A DNA stretch of 64,000 bases from Bradyrhizobium sp. DOA9 (GTDB lineage Bacteria; Pseudomonadota; Alphaproteobacteria; Rhizobiales; Xanthobacteraceae), in assembly GCF_000617845.2 (NCBI RefSeq), contig NZ_DF820425.1:3213725-3277724 (forward strand), read 5' to 3'. The notes under the pieces were generated by a model. The model made no database searches, was not told where the DNA came from, and saw nothing but the letters and a program-made list of their open reading frames with translations. Below, piece by piece: positions 1-8,085 of the stretch. Position 1 is the first letter of the stretch, and each line of letters opens with the position of its first letter. The position numbers and the translations under genes are program-made.

Positions 1-1491
1 TCGTTCTACCGCACCGGCGAGCTGCCGCATCACGACATGGCGGGCGTCGAGGGCGTCGAGGCGGATCCGGTGCATCCGGCGCCGGTCACGCCGACCCAGG
101 TGGTGCGGGACGAGCGCAGCCCGCTCGGCTGGATCCTGATGCTGCTGCCGGTCCTGATCGTCGCCCTGTGCTTCGCGCACGCGGCCCACATCATCGCCCT
201 GCCGCAGGGCCTGCGCGTCTTCATCGTCTTTGCCCTTCTGATCTCCTTGATGCTGACGGGCATGCCGATCTCGATCGCGCTGGGCCTGACCGTGCTCAGC
301 TTCATGTTCACGCTGACCGACGTGCGAACCGAATCGGTGGCGCTGAAGCTGTTCACCGGCATCGAGAATTTCGAGATCATGGCGATCCCGTTCTTCATCC
401 TCGCCGGCAACTTCCTGACCCATGGCGGCGTGGCGCGACGGATGATCACCTTCGCAACCTCCCTGGTCGGCCATTGGTACGGCGGCCTCGCGCTCTCGGG
501 CGTGGTTGCCTGCGCGCTGTTCGCCGCGATCTCCGGCTCCTCGCCGGCCACGGTGGTGGCGATCGGCTCGGTGATCCTGCCCGCCATGATCGCGCAAGGC
601 TTTCCGAAACGGTTCGGCGCGGGTGTGATCACGACGTCCGGCTCGCTCGGCATTCTGATTCCGCCGTCGATCCCGATGGTGCTCTACGCCGTCTCCACCA
701 ACAGCTCGGTCGGCAAGCTGTTCATCGCCGGCATCGTGCCCGGGCTTGCGCTCGCCTCGCTGCTCGGAGCGACGACATTCTATCGCGCCTGGCGCAACGA
801 CTATCCGAGGATGCCGAAGGCGACCTTCGCCGAGCGCTTCGATGCGTTCCGCAAGTCGATCTGGGGCATCCTCCTGATCGTGATCGTGATCGGCGGCATC
901 TACAGCGGCCTGTTCACGCCGACCGAGGCGGCCGCCGTCAGCGCGGTCTACGCCTTCATCGTCGCGGTGTTCATCTACAAGGACCTGAAGCTGCGCGACG
1001 TGCCGCGCGTGCTGCTGTCGTCGGCCAACCTCTCGGCGATGCTGCTCTACATCATCACCAACGCGGTGCTGTTCTCGTTCCTGATGACCTACGAGAACGT
1101 GCCGCAGGCGCTGGCGCAATGGATGATCGACCAGGGCCTGGGGTGGATCGGCTTCCTGCTGCTCGTCAATCTGCTGCTGCTGGTGGCCGGCAACGTGATG
1201 GAGCCGTCCTCGATCATCCTGATCATGGCGCCGATCCTGTTTCCGGTCGCGGTCAAGCTCGGCATCGACCCGATTCATTTCGGCATCCTGATGACGGTCA
1301 ACATGGAGGTCGGCCTCTGCCATCCGCCGGTCGGCCTCAACCTCTACGTCGCCTCGGGCATCGCCAAGATGGGGATCACCGAGCTCACGGTCGCGGTGTG
1401 GCCGTGGCTATTGACGATGCTGGGCTTCCTCGTGGTGGTGACGTATTGGCCCGGCCTGTCGCTGTGGCTGCCGCGCATGCTGGGGATGTAG
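1..1491 (+). CDS. TRAP transporter large permease (DctM family), 5' end outside window
   Basis: Integral inner-membrane subunit of a TRAP (tripartite ATP-independent periplasmic) uptake system, probably for an organic acid. The frame is open from base 1, and the first ATG (37) has no ribosome site, so the gene very likely starts upstream. About 75 residues, including an extra hydrophobic segment (PLGWILMLLPVLIVALCF), precede the usual DctM start (a LMLTGMPISIALGL segment). This suggests a fused DctQ-DctM protein or an N-terminal extension. Typical DctM features follow: AISGSSPATVVAIGSVILP, GSLGILIPPSIPMVLYA and FTPTEAAAVSAVYA, with about a dozen membrane segments. Its substrate-binding partner must lie to the left. 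Family is certain; substrate unknown. Confidence 0.9.
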   Translation, partial: SFYRTGELPHHDMAGVEGVEADPVHPAPVTPTQVVRDERSPLGWILMLLPVLIVALCFAHAAHIIALPQGLRVFIVFALLISLMLTGMPISIALGLTVLSFMFTLTDVRTESVALKLFTGIENFEIMAIPFFILAGNFLTHGGVARRMITFATSLVGHWYGGLALSGVVACALFAAISGSSPATVVAIGSVILPAMIAQGFPKRFGAGVITTSGSLGILIPPSIPMVLYAVSTNSSVGKLFIAGIVPGLALASLLGATTFYRAWRNDYPRMPKATFAERFDAFRKSIWGILLIVIVIGGIYSGLFTPTEAAAVSAVYAFIVAVFIYKDLKLRDVPRVLLSSANLSAMLLYIITNAVLFSFLMTYENVPQALAQWMIDQGLGWIGFLLLVNLLLLVAGNVMEPSSIILIMAPILFPVAVKLGIDPIHFGILMTVNMEVGLCHPPVGLNLYVASGIAKMGITELTVAVWPWLLTMLGFLVVVTYWPGLSLWLPRMLGM

Positions 1492-1593
1492 GTTGGGGGC
1501 GGAGACGCCAAGGGACATGGCTAACGCGCGGTAAACCCGTGCGTTCAAATGCTGCATTCATGCGGAGAACCCGTTTTACGGAAATGCGGTAGG

Positions 1594-1621
1594 AACATGC
1601 CAGCGGATGGGCTGGCATGTT
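1594..1621. promoter_or_regulatory. perfect 11-bp inverted repeat over a start codon
   Basis: AACATGCCAGC (1594-1604) and GCTGGCATGTT (1611-1621) are perfect reverse complements around a 6-base loop, GGATGG. The right arm contains the proposed ATG of the diguanylate cyclase gene at 1617. In mRNA this would form a hairpin burying the start codon; in DNA it could be an operator. Seen directly; function inferred. Confidence 0.5.
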
Positions 1622-2774
1622 GTTCAACAGAATGGAATCCGGACGGGCGTCGATTTCCGACGCCGTCCATTTGGAAGTGATCACGGGCCTTCACGGCACG
1701 ACGATGCCGACCGTGCTCGCGGCCGCTTGTCAGATGATGGTCGGCGCCATTACGACCTACGAGACCGGCGACATGGTCACGGCAGTCCTGACGGTCGCCG
1801 GTGTCGCGGTGGCCGTTGTCCGCCTGCTTGAAATCTTCGCCTTCCGTCGTCGCCTTGCGCGCCCACCGCAGCTCGGCCGGGCCGAGGCCGTGCAATGGGA
1901 ACAGCGCTACATTGCCGGTACCGTCGTGACGGCCCTCGTGCTCGGCGTGTTCGCCGCGCGGAGCATCATGTTGGGCGATGCACTCTGCTCGGTGATGGCG
2001 ATTGGCATCGGATTCGGCTTCGGCGCCGGCGTGGTGGCGCGGCTGGCGCTGCGTCCTGTCGCGGCGCTGCTCGATCTCGTCGCGATCGCCGCTCCCACCG
2101 CGATCGTCACCTTCATGCAGCCTGATCTGCGCCATGCCGGGCTCGGGCTCCTCATTCTCATGTATGTCGTTGCGAGCTTTGAGATGGTGCGCCTGAGCTT
2201 CAACGCCTCGATCAACCAGATCACGCTGAAGCGGCAGTTCGAGCAGCTGTCGCGCATCGACCCGATGACCGCCGTGTCCAATCGCTCGGTGCTGGCGACG
2301 GACTTGCCCGCCATGCTCGCGGCCGGGATGGTTGCCGTCCATACCCTGGATCTCGACCGCTTCAAGGAAGCCAACGACCGGTTCGGCCACCCCGCCGGCG
2401 ACGCGCTGCTGAAGCAGGTCGCCGGGCGGCTCAAGGCGCTGGCCGCGCCTGACGACCTCGTGATCCGCATGGGCGGTGACGAGTTCGTCGTGGTGCAGCG
2501 CTCCGCGTCCGACGCGGAGGCGATGGCACGGCGGATCGTGCAATCGATCGGCACGCCATACGAGGTCGACGGACAGGTGATCGATCTCGGGGCGAGCGTC
2601 GGCGTTGCCGTCGCACCGGGCGATGGCCGAACCGCAGAGGCGCTATTGTCGCGCTCGGACAAGGCGCTCTATCGGGCCAAGCAGAATCGTGGCGGCTATG
2701 TGCTGGCCAGCGAATTGCGAGCGGCAGACAACGCCACGGTATCGCGCCATGCCGTTGAAGGCGTCGCTGCTTGA
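1617..2774 (+). CDS. membrane-anchored diguanylate cyclase (GGDEF domain)
   Basis: Makes cyclic di-GMP from two GTP, the second messenger controlling the motile/sessile switch. It has 385 residues. The N-terminal half is hydrophobic, with about five to six membrane segments (roughly residues 25-200) that probably form a sensor. The C-terminal GGDEF domain (about 215-370) has an intact RMGGDEF signature, the DLDRFKEANDRFGHPAGD segment and ASVGVAVAPGDG. No EAL domain is present. The start at 1617 is the longest ATG option and lies in a hairpin; ATG at 1632 is an alternative. It is flanked by unrelated genes and appears monocistronic. Confidence 0.9.
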   Translation: MLFNRMESGRASISDAVHLEVITGLHGTTMPTVLAAACQMMVGAITTYETGDMVTAVLTVAGVAVAVVRLLEIFAFRRRLARPPQLGRAEAVQWEQRYIAGTVVTALVLGVFAARSIMLGDALCSVMAIGIGFGFGAGVVARLALRPVAALLDLVAIAAPTAIVTFMQPDLRHAGLGLLILMYVVASFEMVRLSFNASINQITLKRQFEQLSRIDPMTAVSNRSVLATDLPAMLAAGMVAVHTLDLDRFKEANDRFGHPAGDALLKQVAGRLKALAAPDDLVIRMGGDEFVVVQRSASDAEAMARRIVQSIGTPYEVDGQVIDLGASVGVAVAPGDGRTAEALLSRSDKALYRAKQNRGGYVLASELRAADNATVSRHAVEGVAA

Positions 2775-2896
2775 ACGACGTACCCTCTCCTCGCGGGGAA
2801 GGGAGAAGGCATCTCGCTCCATTTCCTTCGTCGCCTCCAATGGCAATCGACCGCAAGATGCGGTTAGATGCTGTGGATCAGGCCGGGAGGAGCAAC

Positions 2897-4825
2897 ATGA
2901 CGGAATCCAGCAGCGATCCCAAGGACGCATCGCCGTCCGTCATCGCTCAGCACGAGGCCATGCTGAACGGATTGCCGTTTTCCGATACACGGGATTTCGA
3001 CGACGCCGCGCGTGGCTTCCTCGGCACGATCGAGAACGCGGCGATCACGAACCCGCAAGGGCGCACGGTCTGGAGCCTCGAACCTTACGGCTTCCTCGCA
3101 GCCGAACAGGCGCCAGCAACGGTCAATCCGAGCCTGTGGCGGCAGGCGCGGCTCAACATGCGGCACGGCCTGTTCGAGGTCGTGCCCGGCGTCTACCAGG
3201 TGCGCGGGCTCGACATCGCCAACATGACATTGATCGAGGGCGATAGCGGCGTCATCGTCGTGGATGCGCTGACCTCGATCGAGGGGGCGCGCGCCGCGCT
3301 CGATCTCTACTTCAAGCATCGCGGGTCGCGGCCGGTCGCGGCGGTCGTCTTCACCCACACCCACACCGACCATTGGGGCGGCGCGCGCGGCGTGCTGGGG
3401 GAGGATGCGCTCGCCACCGGCAGCGTGCCGATCATCGCGCCGAACCTGTTCATGGAGCACGCCGTCTCCGAGAACATCATCGCAGGACCGGCGATGCTGC
3501 GCCGGGCGCAATACCAGTTCGGACCGCTGCTCGCCAAGGGGGCGCGGGGCCAGGTCGATTGCGGGCTCGGCAAGTCGATGGCGGCAGGTTCGGTCGCGTT
3601 GCTGCGTCCCACGGACCTGATCATGGCGACCGGCGATATTCGCGTCATCGACGGCGTCGCGTTCGAATTCCAGATGGCACCGAACAGCGAGGCGCCGGCG
3701 GAGATGCACTTCTTCATCCCGCGCTACAAGGTTCTGAACCTCGCCGAGAACTGCACCCACAATTTCCACAATCTGTTGCCGTTCCGCGGCGCCGACGCGC
3801 GCGACGCGCTGGCCTGGTCCAAATATCTCGGCGAGGCCTTGCAGCTCTGGGACGGCAAGGCGGAAGCGATGTGCGGGCAGCACCATTGGCCGGTGTGGGG
3901 ACGCGAACGCATCGGCACGATGATCCGGCAGCAGCGCGACCTCTACAAGTTCGCGCATGACCAGACCATCCGCCTGATGAACCACGGCCTCAACGCCGCC
4001 GAAATTGCCGAGACGATCCGGCTGCCGAAGAGCCTGGAGGCTGCCTGGCACGGCCGCGGCTATTACGGCCACATCCGCCACAACGTGAAGGCGATCTACC
4101 AGAAGTACCTCGGCTGGTACGACGCCAATCCGGTCAATCTCGATCCGCTGCCGCCGGTGGAGTCCGGGAAGAAGTATGTCGCGTATATGGGCGGTGCCGA
4201 CGCCATCCTCGCGCGGGCGGCTGCGGACTTCGAGAAGGGTGAATTCCGCTTCGTCGCGCAGGTGCTCGGCCATCTCGTCTTCGCCGAGCCCGACAATGCG
4301 GCGGCTCGCAATCTGCTCGCCGACACGCTGGAGCAGCTCGGCTACGCCGCCGAGAGCGCGACCTGGCGCAACGCCTATCTGTTCGGCGCGCAGGAATTGC
4401 GCCAGGGCATGCCGAAGGTGCCGGCGCGTCCGCCGATGCCGCGCGAGACGCTGGCCGCGCTGCGCACCGCGCAGCTCTGGGACGTGCTCGGCATCCGCCT
4501 CAACGGCCCGAAGGCGGAAGGCAAGCACATTGTGCTGAACTGGCGCTTTTCCGATACCGGCGAGAGCTTCGTGCTCAATCTGGAGAATTGCGCGCTGACC
4601 TATGCCGAGGGCGTGCAGGCGGAGAATGCGGACGCCGGCTTCACGCTGGCACGCGCAACGCTCGACGAGGTGATCGCCAAGCTGACCAGCTTTCCGGAAG
4701 CCGTTGCGGCCGGCAAGGTCGAGCTGTCGGGCAATCCGATGAAGCTCGCCGAGCTGATGGGCCTGATGGACGAGTTTCCAAGGATGTTCGAGATCGTCGA
4801 GCCGAAGCGGGCGCGGGTGGGGTAG
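2897..4825 (+). CDS. alkyl sulfatase of the SdsA/metallo-beta-lactamase family
   Basis: Hydrolyses alkyl (or aryl) sulfate esters such as SDS to alcohol and sulfate. It has 642 residues. The N-terminal metallo-beta-lactamase domain carries the zinc motif HTHTDHWGG (His154, His156, Asp158, His159), with ENCTHNFHN and GQHHWPVWG supplying further ligands. A helical alkyl-sulfatase dimerisation domain follows (about 375-510), then an SCP2-like C-terminal domain (about 520-640). The ATG at 2897 follows GGGAGG at good spacing; the frame is open 126 bases further upstream but without a ribosome site. No signal peptide is evident, unlike the secreted Pseudomonas SdsA1, so it may be cytoplasmic. Confidence 0.92.
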   Translation: MTESSSDPKDASPSVIAQHEAMLNGLPFSDTRDFDDAARGFLGTIENAAITNPQGRTVWSLEPYGFLAAEQAPATVNPSLWRQARLNMRHGLFEVVPGVYQVRGLDIANMTLIEGDSGVIVVDALTSIEGARAALDLYFKHRGSRPVAAVVFTHTHTDHWGGARGVLGEDALATGSVPIIAPNLFMEHAVSENIIAGPAMLRRAQYQFGPLLAKGARGQVDCGLGKSMAAGSVALLRPTDLIMATGDIRVIDGVAFEFQMAPNSEAPAEMHFFIPRYKVLNLAENCTHNFHNLLPFRGADARDALAWSKYLGEALQLWDGKAEAMCGQHHWPVWGRERIGTMIRQQRDLYKFAHDQTIRLMNHGLNAAEIAETIRLPKSLEAAWHGRGYYGHIRHNVKAIYQKYLGWYDANPVNLDPLPPVESGKKYVAYMGGADAILARAAADFEKGEFRFVAQVLGHLVFAEPDNAAARNLLADTLEQLGYAAESATWRNAYLFGAQELRQGMPKVPARPPMPRETLAALRTAQLWDVLGIRLNGPKAEGKHIVLNWRFSDTGESFVLNLENCALTYAEGVQAENADAGFTLARATLDEVIAKLTSFPEAVAAGKVELSGNPMKLAELMGLMDEFPRMFEIVEPKRARVG

Positions 4826-4874
4826 GGCTCGCTCGCGATGACGAGTGGATAGAGTGGAACTTCAAATGCGCAGG

Positions 4875-4900
4875 TCATAGCCGGATGAGTCCGGCCATGA
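4875..4900. terminator. hairpin between convergent genes
   Basis: TCAT-a-GCCGGA, loop TGAG, TCCGGC-c-ATGA: a 10-bp stem with one mismatch, placed between the convergent alkyl sulfatase and glycosyltransferase genes. There is no long T run, so termination is inferred from position. Confidence 0.4.
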
Positions 4901-4920
4901 CGTTTGTGGCGCAAGTTTCC

Positions 4921-5991
4921 CTACTCCGCGCTGCTCACCAGCTTGATCCGCGGCGCCTTGGCCTCGGTCAGGCTGCGATAGGCGGCGAGATAGTCCAGGG
5001 CCATGCGCCGGGCGGTGAAGCGCGTCTCGAACTGCTTGCGGATCGCGCTGCGGTCGAGTTGCGCAAGCCGGTTCACAACGCCCGCGGCGCTGATGACATC
5101 CTCGACGATGAAGCCGGTGAGGCCCTCGTCGATGATCTCCGGCACCGAGCCGCGGTTGAAGGCGACGACGGGCGTTCCGCACGCCATGGCCTCGATCATG
5201 ACGAGGCCGAACGGCTCCGGCCAGTCGATCGGCAGCAGGAGGCCGAGCGCGCCGCTCAGGAAATCCGATTTCTCGTGATCGCTGATCTCGCCGATAAACT
5301 CGATCAGGGGATTGTTCTCGATCATCGGCCGGATCAGCTCGTCGTAATAATCCTGGTCGGCACGGTCGACCTTGGCCGCGATCTTGAGCGGAATGCCGCA
5401 ATGGGTCGCGATCTTGATGGCGCGGTCGACACCCTTCTCGGGCGCGATGCGGCCGAGCACGGCGAGGTATTCCTGTTTCGCCGGCTTCGGCGTCAGCAGA
5501 GTCTCCGGCAGGCCGTGGTGGATCGTCGTCACCCAGTTCGCCTGCGGCACCGGCCGCCGCTGCGCGTTGGAGATCGAGATGACCGGCATCCGGGAGAAGG
5601 TGTTGAAGACCGGCTGATGCTCAGGCAGGTCGAGCCGGCCGTGCAGCGTGGTCACGAACGGGGTCGGCTGGCGGTGGAACAACGACCACGGATAATAGTC
5701 GAGGTGGAAGTGGAGGAAGTCGAACTCCTCGTCGTCACATTTCTGCCGCACCCGCTCCAGCAGCACCATGTGCAGCGCATTGGGATCGCGCACGGAACCG
5801 TCGAGCCGAAGCGCCCGCGGCCATAATGCATCGAGCTTCGCAGATGTCTGCGAGTCGCCGCTGGCGAAAAGCGTCACGTCATGCCCCAGCGCCACCAGCT
5901 CTTCCGTCAACCAATGCACCACCCGCTCGGTGCCGCCATACAGCTTGGGTGGAACAGCCTCCGTCAACGGAGCTACCTGCGCGATGCGCAT
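4921..5991 (-). CDS. glycosyltransferase family 4
   Basis: Transfers a sugar from a nucleotide-sugar donor to an acceptor, probably in surface polysaccharide or compatible-solute synthesis. It has 356 residues with a GT-B fold. The N-terminal GGTERVVHWLTEELVALGHDVTLF segment is typical of GT4 enzymes, and the C-terminal donor half has LGRIAPEKGVDRAI followed by EPFGLVMIEAMACGTPVVAF, containing the conserved E-X7-E pair. The start follows GGAG. A sequence matching the EcfG general-stress promoter (GGAAC-N16-CGTT) lies about 70 bases upstream, so stress induction is likely. Acceptor unknown. Confidence 0.88.
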   Translation of the reverse strand: MRIAQVAPLTEAVPPKLYGGTERVVHWLTEELVALGHDVTLFASGDSQTSAKLDALWPRALRLDGSVRDPNALHMVLLERVRQKCDDEEFDFLHFHLDYYPWSLFHRQPTPFVTTLHGRLDLPEHQPVFNTFSRMPVISISNAQRRPVPQANWVTTIHHGLPETLLTPKPAKQEYLAVLGRIAPEKGVDRAIKIATHCGIPLKIAAKVDRADQDYYDELIRPMIENNPLIEFIGEISDHEKSDFLSGALGLLLPIDWPEPFGLVMIEAMACGTPVVAFNRGSVPEIIDEGLTGFIVEDVISAAGVVNRLAQLDRSAIRKQFETRFTARRMALDYLAAYRSLTEAKAPRIKLVSSAE

Positions 5992-6059
5992 CTCACCATC
6001 TCCTCTGCGATCATGAATGTTGAAACCCCCACCTTACGGCACCGGCAATGCCAGACGAG

Positions 6060-6086
6060 GGAACGTTCCCGCACCTGCGAAGTTCC
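6060..6086. promoter_or_regulatory. putative back-to-back EcfG (general stress sigma) promoters
   Basis: On the minus strand GGAAC (complement of 6082-6086), 16 bases, then CGTT (complement of 6062-6065) fits the alphaproteobacterial EcfG consensus GGAAC-N16/17-CGTT exactly and points at the glycosyltransferase. On the plus strand GGAAC (6060-6064), 16 bases, then AGTT is a 3/4 match in the -10 element and points at the ABC exporter, about 180 bases before its start. The rest of the 5992-6264 gap shows no gene. Confidence 0.55.
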
Positions 6087-6264
6087 TTCTCCCAAACGTT
6101 ACATCTTCGACACGTCGGAGGATCGTCGCGATGCTGCCACCACATCTTCGCAGATCGTCCGCATCCGCATGTCGTGATGGAATTGCCCGGGAACCGGGGC
6201 GAAGCGGTCGATGTTCACTCGACCAGTAACGAAACGAAAATCAGCATAACGGGGCGACAGCCAT

Positions 6265-8028
6265 ATGGATCAGCTTTCTGGATACGCGCGCAGGCCATTT
6301 GCCTTTGTCTTGCGCTATCTCCGGCGTCGTCTCGCCTCGCATCTGGTGATCCTGGCCGCGGTCGTGGGGGCCGTTGCCTGCTCCGTAGGCACCCAGTACG
6401 GCGTCAAAGCTCTGGTCGACGCCTTGTCTGCCGGGCCTTCATATGGCGGCGGCGTATGGCTGGCATTCATTCTGCTCATGTCGCTGATTGCCGCCGACAA
6501 CTTCCTGTGGCGGATCGCGAGCTGGACCGCGAGCTTCACCTTCGTCCGGGTCACGGGCGATTTACGGCGTGACATCTTTCGTCATCTGACCGGTCACGCG
6601 CCGAGCTACTTCTCGGACCGGATGCCCGGCATGCTGACGAGCCGCATCACGGCGACCTCGAACGCAGTGTTCACCGTCGAGAACATGTTCGTCTGGAATG
6701 TGTTGCCGCCGTGCATTGCCACAATTGCGGCAATCATGCTGATTGGAACCGTCAGTCCCTATATGGCGCTCGGCTTGATCGCGATCGCCGGCGGCATGGT
6801 GGTTGCGATGTTTCGTCTGGCCGCGGCCGGCAAGCCGCTGCATGACGATTTCGCCGACAAGGCGGCATTGGTCGACGGCGAGATGATCGACGTCATCAGC
6901 AACATGCCGCTGGTGCGCGCCTTCTGCGGTATCAGCCATGAGCATGAGCGGTTCGACGCGACGGTGAACCAGGAGCTGACCGCGCGAAGCCGCAGCCTGC
7001 GTTATCTGGAGAAGCTGCGGCTATTGCATGCCGTCATCACCGTGCTCTTGACGATTGCGCTGATGGCCTGGGCGATCTCGCTGTGGCAGAAGGGCCAAGC
7101 GACGACCGGCGACGTCGTGCTGGTCTGTACGCTCGGCATCTCCATCCTGAGTGCCACGCGCGATCTCGCGGTGGCGCTGGTCGACGTCACCCAGCACGTC
7201 GCACGTCTGACGGAGGCGATCGCCACGTTGCTGGTGCCGCACGAGCTCCGCGACCACCCCGAGGCCGAGCCGCTGGTGAAGAGCGGCGCGGCCATCGCGT
7301 TCAACAACGTCACTTTCGGCTATCCCGGCAGCGACAAGATCTTCGAGCGCTTCAGCCTGCGCCTGCAGCCCGGCCAGCGCGTCGGGCTGGTCGGCCAGTC
7401 CGGCGGCGGCAAGTCGACGCTGTTCACGCTGCTGCAGCGTTTCTACGACGTCGACGAGGGCAGTATCACCATCGACGGCCAGGACATCTCCAAGGTGACG
7501 CAGCTGAGCCTGCGCGAGGCAATCTCGGTCGTGCCGCAGGACATCTCGCTGTTTCATCGGTCGATCCGCGAGAACATCCGCTATGGCCGGCCGAACGCGA
7601 CCGACGACGAGGTGCTGCGCGCGGCGATCGCGGCGCGCTGCGACTTCGTCGAAAGCCTGCCCGAGGGCCTCGACACCATGGTGGGCGACCGCGGCGTCAA
7701 GATGTCGGGCGGCCAGCGCCAGCGCATCGCCATTGCGCGCGCCTTTCTGAAGGATGCGCCGATCCTGCTGCTCGACGAGGCGACCGCAGCGCTCGACAGC
7801 GAATCCGAGGAGGCGATCCGCGAGGCGCTGTCGCGGCTGATGCGCGGCCGCACCGTGATCGCGATCGCGCATCGCCTTGCGACGCTGCGCAATTTCGACC
7901 GGGTGGTGGTGTTGAGGAATGGTAAGATCATCGAGGACGGCTCGCCCGAGCGCCTGATGCAGGGCCATGGGCCGTATCGTGAGCTGGTCACGCAGGAAAT
8001 GAGCCGGCTCGCGCAAGCCGCCGCGTAA
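6265..8028 (+). CDS. ABC exporter with fused membrane and ATPase domains
   Basis: Half-transporter of the lipid/drug exporter class (MsbA-like), expected to work as a homodimer in the inner membrane. It has 587 residues. The transmembrane domain (about 20-310) has six segments; the nucleotide-binding domain (about 340-575) has Walker A GQSGGGKST, signature MSGGQRQR and Walker B ILLLDEATAALD, then the H-loop IAHRLAT. It is followed after 57 bases by the glycosidase-like gene and PRC-barrel gene, suggesting an envelope or carbohydrate unit. The cargo cannot be told from sequence; a glycolipid or glucan is plausible given the neighbours. Confidence 0.9.
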   Translation: MDQLSGYARRPFAFVLRYLRRRLASHLVILAAVVGAVACSVGTQYGVKALVDALSAGPSYGGGVWLAFILLMSLIAADNFLWRIASWTASFTFVRVTGDLRRDIFRHLTGHAPSYFSDRMPGMLTSRITATSNAVFTVENMFVWNVLPPCIATIAAIMLIGTVSPYMALGLIAIAGGMVVAMFRLAAAGKPLHDDFADKAALVDGEMIDVISNMPLVRAFCGISHEHERFDATVNQELTARSRSLRYLEKLRLLHAVITVLLTIALMAWAISLWQKGQATTGDVVLVCTLGISILSATRDLAVALVDVTQHVARLTEAIATLLVPHELRDHPEAEPLVKSGAAIAFNNVTFGYPGSDKIFERFSLRLQPGQRVGLVGQSGGGKSTLFTLLQRFYDVDEGSITIDGQDISKVTQLSLREAISVVPQDISLFHRSIRENIRYGRPNATDDEVLRAAIAARCDFVESLPEGLDTMVGDRGVKMSGGQRQRIAIARAFLKDAPILLLDEATAALDSESEEAIREALSRLMRGRTVIAIAHRLATLRNFDRVVVLRNGKIIEDGSPERLMQGHGPYRELVTQEMSRLAQAAA

Positions 8029-8085
8029 ACCAACAGTCGCGTTGTCGAGTCGGTTGCGTTTCGAATCAGCGCAGGGGAGCAGCTC

